NCBI GenBank assembly: GCA_937908115.1
Contig: CALEQZ010000072.1
Location: 1-64,000, forward strand
DNA length: 64,000 nt
From: an uncultured Alcaligenaceae bacterium
GTDB lineage: Bacteria > Pseudomonadota > Gammaproteobacteria > Burkholderiales > Burkholderiaceae_B
Direction: 5' to 3'
Below are positions 58,666 to 64,000 of this stretch, piece after piece. The stretch's first letter is position 1. Each line of letters begins with the position of its first letter. The notes below the pieces were generated by a model. It worked only from the letters and a program-made list of their open reading frames with translations. It did no database searches and was not told where the DNA came from. The translations under genes and the position numbers were made by a program.

Positions 58666-58684
58666 ACTGTCTGAATATGACAGT
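58666..58684. promoter_or_regulatory. inverted repeat upstream of the sigma gene
   Basis: ACTGTC, seven-base spacer TGAATAT, GACAGT, about 105 bases upstream of the sigma start and in the gap before the aminotransferase gene. CATTAT nearby on the minus strand could be a -10 box. Confidence 0.4.
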
Positions 58685-58718
58685 TTTGCGGGTAAACCCC
58701 TAGCCCTGCGAGGCCCGC

Positions 58719-58744
58719 GCCGGCCCGCTGGGCGGCGGGCCGGC
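58719..58744. terminator. hairpin after the aminotransferase gene
   Basis: GCCGGCCCGC, loop TGGGCG, GCGGGCCGGC. A 10-base perfect stem 11 bases past the aminotransferase stop; no T-run. Confidence 0.5.
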
Positions 58745-58755
58745 CTTGTCTGGCG

Positions 58756-59958
58756 TCAGCGGCTGGCGGCGTCGATCAGCCTGCCCAAGGTATCGATGCC
58801 ACGACGGATTTTTGCTTCGGGCACCGTCACGAAGCTGAGCCGCAGCGTGTTGTGCGCGGGTTCGCCGGCGTAGAAGGGCGCTCCCGGCACGAAGGCGACG
58901 TTTTCAGCGATGGCTTGTTCCAGCAGCTGGGTGCTGTCGATGTGCGCAGGCAGCGTCGCCCACACGAACATGCCGCCTTCCGGGCGCGTCCAGGTGGCTC
59001 CGGCCGGGAAGGCGTTCTCCAGCGCGTCCAGCATGATTTGGCACTGGCTGCGGTAGAGTTCGCGCACCTTGGGCAGGTGTTGGGCCAAAAAGCCGTCCTT
59101 GACGATTTCGTAGACGGCCATCTGCGTGAGCGTGGCCGTATGCAGGTCGGTGGCCTGCTTGGCCTGCACCAGCTTGTCGATGATGGGCCGCGAGGCGCAG
59201 ATGTAACCCAGCCGCAGGCCTGGCGCGAGCACCTTGGAAAAGGAGCCCAGGCGGATGACGTTGGCGCCGCATTCGCCGGCCAGCGCCAGCAGGCTGGGCT
59301 GGGGCTGGCCCGCGTAGCGCAGCTCGCCGTAGGGGTCGTCTTCGATCACGGGCAGGCCCAGGCGCGCAGACGCCAGGACCAGGGCCTCGCGGCGGGCACG
59401 GTCCAGCGTGCGGCCGGTGGGGTTCTGGAAGTTCGGTAGCGCATACAGGAAGCGTGCGCCCTCGGCCAGTTCGGGCGTCAGCGCCTCGGGGACCAGGCCG
59501 CCGTCGTCGGACGGCACCGACACGAAGCGTGGCTGATACAGGCTGAACGATTGCAGCGCGCCCAGGTAGCTGGGCGTTTCGACCAGCACCTTGGCCCCGG
59601 TGTCGATGAGCACCTTGCCCAGCAGGTCCAGCCCTTGCTGCGACCCGGACACGATCAGGATCTGGTCGGGCGTGACGCTGGCGCCTTGGCGGTTCAAGTC
59701 TTCGGCCACCCAGGCCCGCAATGGCGCATAGCCTTCGGTCGGGCCGTATTGCAGGGCCTGGCGGGCCGAGCCGGCCAGCACGCGGTCAAACGCGGCGCGT
59801 ACGACTTCGGCGGGAAAACCGTCGGGCGAGGGCAGCCCCCCGGCAAAAGACGTGACCTCGGGCCGCTCGGTCACTTTGAGGATTTCGCGGATCGCGGAGC
59901 TGGTCAGCTGGCGCGCGCGCTCGGAAAATTGGCAGGTGGGTTGGAACCTCTGGTCCAC
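58756..59958 (-). CDS. PLP-dependent aminotransferase (LysN/2-aminoadipate type)
   Basis: 400-residue fold-type I aminotransferase of the class I/II MocR-like group. SFAGGLPSPDGFP, QYGPTEGYAPLRAWVAEDLN, SGSQQGLDLLGKVLIDTGAK, PNFQNPTGRTLD, DDPYGELRY and the Schiff-base Lys in LGSFSKVLAPGLRLGY are present. The start is a GTG at 59956-59958 with GAGG about 9 bases upstream; this gives the usual family length, whereas the ATG at 60087 adds 43 unlike residues. The substrate is probably an amino acid such as 2-aminoadipate, or a broad range. Confidence 0.92.
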   Translation of the reverse strand: MDQRFQPTCQFSERARQLTSSAIREILKVTERPEVTSFAGGLPSPDGFPAEVVRAAFDRVLAGSARQALQYGPTEGYAPLRAWVAEDLNRQGASVTPDQILIVSGSQQGLDLLGKVLIDTGAKVLVETPSYLGALQSFSLYQPRFVSVPSDDGGLVPEALTPELAEGARFLYALPNFQNPTGRTLDRARREALVLASARLGLPVIEDDPYGELRYAGQPQPSLLALAGECGANVIRLGSFSKVLAPGLRLGYICASRPIIDKLVQAKQATDLHTATLTQMAVYEIVKDGFLAQHLPKVRELYRSQCQIMLDALENAFPAGATWTRPEGGMFVWATLPAHIDSTQLLEQAIAENVAFVPGAPFYAGEPAHNTLRLSFVTVPEAKIRRGIDTLGRLIDAASR

Positions 59959-60124
59959 GACGGTTGCCTCGTTGATGGATACACGAAAAGCCGGCCGCCC
60001 GCTGGCAGAGCGGAGCGCGCCGGCGCACGTCTGACAAGAATACGCTTTTCGCAAAAATTTGCTTCGCCGTGGACCGGGCCACTGCACAGGAAAATTGCCA
60101 GGCCAATCCTGTGGCGGCCACCAG

Positions 60125-60148
60125 GCCGGCCGGTCGAGCCCGGCCGGC
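60125..60148. terminator. hairpin after the permease gene
   Basis: GCCGGCCGG, loop TCGAGC, CCGGCCGGC: a 9-base perfect stem 7 bases past the permease stop on the minus strand; no T-run. Confidence 0.45.
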
Positions 60149-60154
60149 GCGTCG

Positions 60155-61543
60155 TCATTCTCCTGCCTGGGGCTCGGCCGTGCGCGCCAGCGCCCGGCGG
60201 TTCAGCCACAGCAGTGGCACGCCGGCGGCCAGCACCGCCAGCCCGAGCAGTGCACCCTGGCCCGCATAGGCGGCGCTCGACCACAACAGGCCCGCGCAGC
60301 ACAGCGCCAGCAGGCCGGGCAGCACCGGGTAGAGCGGCACCCGGAAGGGACGCGGGCGCTGTGGGTCGATGCGGCGAAGCCGCCAGACGGACATCGCCAC
60401 CAGCGTCATGAAGAGCCAGAACACCGGTGCCGTGTACGCCACCATGGTTTGCACCCCGTTGGCCTGCATGGCGCCGAAGGCCACCAGGGCAAGCGTGATC
60501 GCCCCTTGCAGCAACAGGCCGCGCACGGGTGTGGCTCCGCGCTGGCTCCATGCGCCCAGCGCGCGCAGCGCCGGCACGTCCCGGCCCAGCGCGTAGTACA
60601 CGCGCGCGCCGGTCATGATCGAGGCGTTGATGGTGCTGAGCGCCGTGACGCATATCAGCAGGCTGAGCACGATGGCGGCATAGGGGCCGGCTACCACGCG
60701 CATGACATCGGCCCCCACCGCCTGTGAATCGCGCAGGCCCTGCAGCCCGAAGATATGCAGGTAGGCGAGGTTGACCAGCAGATACCCCGCCGTGACCACG
60801 GCGGTGCCGGCCAGCATGACGCGACTGACGTCACGCTGCGGATTGCGTAGTTCGCCCGATAGGTAGGCCGCTTCGTTCCAGCCACCGTAAGTCAGCAGCA
60901 CGAACACCATGCCCATGCCCAGCATGCCGGCCAGCTCGCCCGCCGGCATCGCCGAGGCGGGCGCCGCGTCTACGGCGTGCGAGCCGTCGTCGATCACACC
61001 GGCCAGCATGACGCTGGCCAGCGCCACGAGGGTCAACGTGGTAAAGACGAGTTGGGCCGCCTTGGATTGGCGCGTGCCAATGATGTTGACGGCAGTCAAC
61101 GCGATCACCGCGATCGCGGCGTGCACGGCTGGGCCATGCGCGCCCAGGGGCAGCAGCCGCTGGGCGTAGTCGCCGTAAATGAATGCCACGGCGGCGATGG
61201 CGCCGGTTTGCACCACCGTGCCCCGCGCCCACGCAAAGAGCAGCCCGACCGGGCGCCCCCAGGCCCGGGTCAGGTAGTGGTACTCGCCACCGCTGTCCGG
61301 GTAGGCCGAGCCGAGTTCGGCATAGCAAAGCGCGCCGACCAGCATCACCAGGCCGCCGGCCAGCCACAGCCCGATATACACGGCGGGCGTGGGCGCATGC
61401 ATGGCCACCAGCGGCGGAAAGCCGAAGATCCCGATGCCCACGACCATGCCCACGATCACGGCCGCGCCGTCCAGCACCGACAGGCCGGCCGTGGCCTGCC
61501 CGGCAGCTTCGCGCGTGCCGGCCGTCACGATGCCCGCTCCCAA
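60155..61543 (-). CDS. APC-family amino-acid permease
   Basis: 462-residue, 12-helix amino-acid/polyamine/organocation transporter. Helix 1 has GAAVIVGMVVGIGIFGFPPL, then LVMLVGALCYAELGSAYPDS with GGEYHYLTRAWG and later TYGGWNEAAYLSGELRNPQR, typical of LAT-like carriers. The start is TTG at 61541-61543, or a GTG five codons in; neither has a strong binding site. It is upstream of the aminotransferase on the same strand, so amino-acid uptake and transamination may be linked. Substrate unknown. Confidence 0.9.
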   Translation of the reverse strand: MGAGIVTAGTREAAGQATAGLSVLDGAAVIVGMVVGIGIFGFPPLVAMHAPTPAVYIGLWLAGGLVMLVGALCYAELGSAYPDSGGEYHYLTRAWGRPVGLLFAWARGTVVQTGAIAAVAFIYGDYAQRLLPLGAHGPAVHAAIAVIALTAVNIIGTRQSKAAQLVFTTLTLVALASVMLAGVIDDGSHAVDAAPASAMPAGELAGMLGMGMVFVLLTYGGWNEAAYLSGELRNPQRDVSRVMLAGTAVVTAGYLLVNLAYLHIFGLQGLRDSQAVGADVMRVVAGPYAAIVLSLLICVTALSTINASIMTGARVYYALGRDVPALRALGAWSQRGATPVRGLLLQGAITLALVAFGAMQANGVQTMVAYTAPVFWLFMTLVAMSVWRLRRIDPQRPRPFRVPLYPVLPGLLALCCAGLLWSSAAYAGQGALLGLAVLAAGVPLLWLNRRALARTAEPQAGE

Positions 61544-61919
61544 GCGGGCGTCTTGGCGGCGCCGGCTGGCATGGATCGCTTAGGGGTCTGGGGCACTGCC
61601 TGGCGGGGCGATGACATCGGCAAAGTCTCCGTGGCGGGCAGATCGTGGGGCAGCGCAAGCGTCGTTTGCGGCTTGCGCAGTATGCCTTTAACCTGCGGTG
61701 CTGACAAAATGCTGAACGGCGAAGGTAGTCGAGCTTGCGACCGGGCGGGCGGCGCAAAGTTCCAGGCGCCGTGCTGTGCAATCGGCCACGCGTGGCCGTC
61801 AACCGGGTAAATCGGTAAGGCCAAGCCGCAGCGATCATGGTACGCTGCCGCGCAGCCGGCGCGGCGCTGTTGCCTCGCGCGAGCCGCCGGCGCCTGTCAC
61901 ACCAACGGATTGATTGCTG
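61544..61919. other. 376-base gap between divergent permease and antiporter genes
   Basis: It presumably holds both promoters. TTGCGCAGTATGCC on the plus strand (about 61671) and GGTACGCTGCC near 61848 are the only faint elements. I see no gene, RNA or repeat. Confidence 0.4.
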
Positions 61920-63200
61920 ATGCCCTCGAACATCGAACTCATCGCCACCATCCTGTTCGCCCTAGCCGTGATCCATACGTTTTCGGTGCCGCTGTTTGCG
62001 CTGATGGCGCACCGGGGCGGCGCGCACGCCGGCGTCTGGCACCTGCTGTCCGAGGTCGAGGCGGTGTTCGGCGTGTGGGCCTTCGTGCTGCTCGTATGCA
62101 TGGCGGCGCTGGCGGGCGTGCCCGAGGTCGTCGCGTACATGGACACACGCAACTTCACCGAACCGCTGTTCGTCTTCGCCATCATGGTGGTGGCCGCCAG
62201 CCGGCCCATCATCGAACTGGTCGATTCGGTGGTGCGCGTGCTCGCGCGCCTGCTGCCGGTGCCGCGCGATTTGGCGACGTTCTTCTTGGTGTTGTCGGTG
62301 GTGCCGCTGGCCGGCTCCTTCATCACCGAGCCCGCGGCCATGACGCTGGCGGCGCTGTTGCTGCGCGACGGCTACTTCAACCGTCCCGGGATGGAGCGGC
62401 TCAAGTACCTGACGCTGGGCGTGCTGTTCGTCAACGTGTCCATCGGCGGCGTGATGACGGCCTATGCTGCACCGCCCGTGCTGATGGTGGCGTCGACCTT
62501 CCAGTGGGATACGTCCTACATGGCCACTCACTTCGGCTGGCGAGCGGTGACCGCCGTGCTGATCAACGCCCTGGTCGTCACCGTGCTGTTTCGCAAGGCA
62601 CTGCTGGCGGGCACCTTCGGTTCGGGCACCGGGGTGGACGCCACCGACGAGGACGCCGCGCGCCGCAAGCGGGTGCCGGCGGCGTGCACGCTGGTGCACG
62701 TGGTGTTTCTCGTTGCGGTGGTGCTGGCTGCGCACCATCCGTCCATCTTCCTGGGCTTGCTGATGTTGTTCATCGGTTTTGCCGAAGCCTACAAGCAGTA
62801 CCAGTCGCGCCTGATGATCAAGGAAGGCCTGATGGTCGGATTTTTCCTGGCCGGGCTGGTCGTGCTGGGCGGCCTGCAGAAATGGTGGCTGCAGGACTTG
62901 CTCGGCGGGTTGTCGCCGATGGTGCTGTTTTGGGGGGCGGCAGCCCTGACCGCGGTCACCGACAACGCCGCGCTGACCTATTTGGGGTCGCTGGTGGACG
63001 GCACGTCCGAGATGTGGCGCTACATGCTGGTGGCGGGCGCCGTGACCGGCGGTGGGCTGACCGTGATCGCCAACGCGCCCAATCCGGCCGGCTACGCCAT
63101 CCTGAAAAACAGCTTCACCAACCGCAGCATTTCCGCCGGGCCGCTGTTGTTGTCGGCAATCGGGCCGACGCTCGTGGCGGCGTTCATGTTCTTGATTTGA
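61920..63200 (+). CDS. putative Na+/H+ antiporter
   Basis: 426-residue polytopic membrane protein of the Na_H_antiport_2 type. It has about ten hydrophobic segments, with conserved-looking VPLAGSFITEPAAMTLAALL, GGVMTAYAAPPVLMVAST, TAVTDNAALTYLGSL and VIANAPNPAGYAIL. The last two resemble the discontinuous-helix sites of the NhaD-like fold. Start is the ATG at 61920; a TTG at 61914 is also possible. It is monocistronic and ends at a large hairpin. Ion specificity is not shown. Confidence 0.85.
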   Translation: MPSNIELIATILFALAVIHTFSVPLFALMAHRGGAHAGVWHLLSEVEAVFGVWAFVLLVCMAALAGVPEVVAYMDTRNFTEPLFVFAIMVVAASRPIIELVDSVVRVLARLLPVPRDLATFFLVLSVVPLAGSFITEPAAMTLAALLLRDGYFNRPGMERLKYLTLGVLFVNVSIGGVMTAYAAPPVLMVASTFQWDTSYMATHFGWRAVTAVLINALVVTVLFRKALLAGTFGSGTGVDATDEDAARRKRVPAACTLVHVVFLVAVVLAAHHPSIFLGLLMLFIGFAEAYKQYQSRLMIKEGLMVGFFLAGLVVLGGLQKWWLQDLLGGLSPMVLFWGAAALTAVTDNAALTYLGSLVDGTSEMWRYMLVAGAVTGGGLTVIANAPNPAGYAILKNSFTNRSISAGPLLLSAIGPTLVAAFMFLI

Positions 63201-63219
63201 GCGGCAGGGCGGCTCTGGG

Positions 63220-63266
63220 GCGGCCGGCCGTGCAGGCCCGGCTTGCACCCCTGCACGGCCGGCCGC
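63220..63266. terminator. 17-base perfect inverted repeat between convergent genes
   Basis: GCGGCCGGCCGTGCAGG, 13-base loop, then CCTGCACGGCCGGCCGC. It is centred between the antiporter stop and the convergent hutG-like stop. No T-run, but the stem is extremely stable and symmetrical for both directions. Confidence 0.6.
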
Positions 63267-63320
63267 ATGGGAAAAGCCGCGCACGGCGCATGCCGCGCTG
63301 CCCGCGGCGCACGCCGGCGG

Positions 63321-64000
63321 TCAGCGGCCTTCGACGAAATCCAGGCAGGCCTGTAGCATTGCCTTTAGGTGCGGCTGGATGCCGGCGGCGCGTTCGGGCA
63401 TCCACGGGTAGGGCGGCTCTTCGCCCATGTAGGCGCAGTAGGCCATTTCCAGCTGGATCGCGTGGATGCCGCGGGTCGGATCGCCGTAGCGCCGCGTGAT
63501 GTAGCCGCCCTTGAAACGGCCGTTCAACACGCTGGTGTAGCCCTCGGCCTGGCGCGCGAGCGCATAGACGCGCTCGGCCAGCTGGGGCGCGCAGCTGGCG
63601 CCGTCGGCGGTGCCAAGGTTCAGGTCCGGTAGCTTGCCCTCGAAGAAGCGCGGCAGCTGCGAGCAAATCGAGTGCGCATCCCATAGCGCCACGGTGCCGT
63701 GCTCGGCGCGCAGGCGCTGCAGCTCGGCCTGCAGTGCTTCATGGTATGGCCGCCACCACCGCTGCAGGCGTTGGGCGATTTCTTCCTCGGTCGGCTCCTG
63801 GCCGGGCAGGTAGATCGGCTGCTTCAGGAAGGTGTCGACCGGGCACAGGCCGGTGGTGTCCTGGCCAGGGTACAGGTTCTGGCCGTCGGGCGGACGGTTC
63901 AGGTCGATGACGTAGCGCGAATACTCCGCCACCAGCAATGAGGCCCCCATCTCGCGGGCGAAGCCGTACAAGGCTTCCATGTGCCAGTCGGTGTCGGGCA
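63321..64000 (-). CDS. hutG: N-formylglutamate amidohydrolase (5' end cut off)
   Basis: At least 226 residues of an N-formylglutamate deformylase, last step of the five-step histidine degradation route. Features include CPVDTFLKQPIYLPGQEPTE, TVALWDAHSICSQLPRFFEG, PDLNLGTADGASCAPQLAE, and FKGGYITRRYGDPTRGIHAI followed by QLEMAYCAYM. The frame stays open to the window edge (PDTDWHMEALYGF reads on upstream), and the family normally has about 40 more N-terminal residues, so the start is beyond base 64000. The other hut genes may lie just outside. Confidence 0.9.
   Translation of the reverse strand, partial: PDTDWHMEALYGFAREMGASLLVAEYSRYVIDLNRPPDGQNLYPGQDTTGLCPVDTFLKQPIYLPGQEPTEEEIAQRLQRWWRPYHEALQAELQRLRAEHGTVALWDAHSICSQLPRFFEGKLPDLNLGTADGASCAPQLAERVYALARQAEGYTSVLNGRFKGGYITRRYGDPTRGIHAIQLEMAYCAYMGEEPPYPWMPERAAGIQPHLKAMLQACLDFVEGR

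Noticed and set aside
61525..61824. Small minus-strand gene before the permease
   Set aside because: A 99-residue low-complexity frame without motif or ribosome binding site; probably chance.
1..64000. Many long open frames opposite or out of frame with real genes
   Set aside because: They follow from the high GC content. They lack family motifs and are rich in Arg/Ala/Pro, and each lies over a recognised gene.
1..64000. IS481 or other insertion sequences, tRNA, rRNA and CRISPR arrays
   Set aside because: No transposase frame, terminal repeats, RNA gene or regularly spaced repeats were found.

Overview
The window is a GC-rich, gene-dense chromosomal segment of a betaproteobacterium of the family Alcaligenaceae, most likely a Bordetella or a close relative such as Achromobacter. 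The evidence is the gene content: two Bug/TctC-type periplasmic binding proteins plus a relic of a third, two tandem DUF4148 secreted proteins, a uvrA-MFS-ssb block, resB-ccsB next to a cytochrome c4 gene, and an aroK-aroB-dgt operon divergent from PBP1a. No transposase, tRNA, rRNA or CRISPR is visible. The lack of any IS481 copy argues against B. pertussis. The species call is inference.

0-31 kb is mainly core genome. It holds a small LysR/Bug/metallo-beta-lactamase cassette, then murI, a HIT protein, cutA, dsbD, an MFS carrier, hemB, engB, cytochrome c4, resB-ccsB, lysA, lptM, cyaY, mrcA, aroK-aroB-dgt, an unknown secreted protein, an HpcH-type aldolase, a GST, uvrA, an MFS carrier and ssb. 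Within it are a decay scar (14.3-15.2 kb: half a lactonase gene against the 3' end of a frameshifted Bug gene) and a probable antitoxin relic (3.9-4.0 kb). The murI product has Arg where the first catalytic Cys should be.

30.4-32.1 kb carries two small paralogous DUF4148 exported proteins preceded by three copies of a TATCTAC/GTAGATA operator. A TetR gene directly downstream is the obvious candidate regulator. 32.0-45.5 kb is a complete phosphonate (C-P lyase) island. Leftward run phnG-H-I-J-K-L-M and a MOSC protein; divergently run phnF, a second phnM-like gene, a DUF1045 2H-phosphoesterase and phnN; and a convergent unit phnC-D-E plus a PhnZ-like HD-domain oxygenase is headed by a Pho-box-like direct repeat. 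The island therefore encodes uptake, C-P lyase and a possible second, oxidative route of C-P cleavage.

45.9-58 kb is accessory catabolism. It has an OmpR-family regulator lacking the phospho-acceptor Asp; a flavin monooxygenase with DUF4387 and DUF1446 (AtuA-like) proteins, a divergent LysR gene and a flavin reductase; then gntR-leuC-leuD-Fe-ADH divergent from a Bug protein and an isocitrate-lyase/PEP-mutase-family lyase. The aconitase-type hydratase plus lyase suggests branched C4-C6 dicarboxylate (dimethylmaleate-like) breakdown. 58-64 kb has an ECF sigma factor, a LysN/MocR-type aminotransferase, an APC amino-acid permease, a putative Na+/H+ antiporter and, cut by the window end, an N-formylglutamate amidohydrolase gene.
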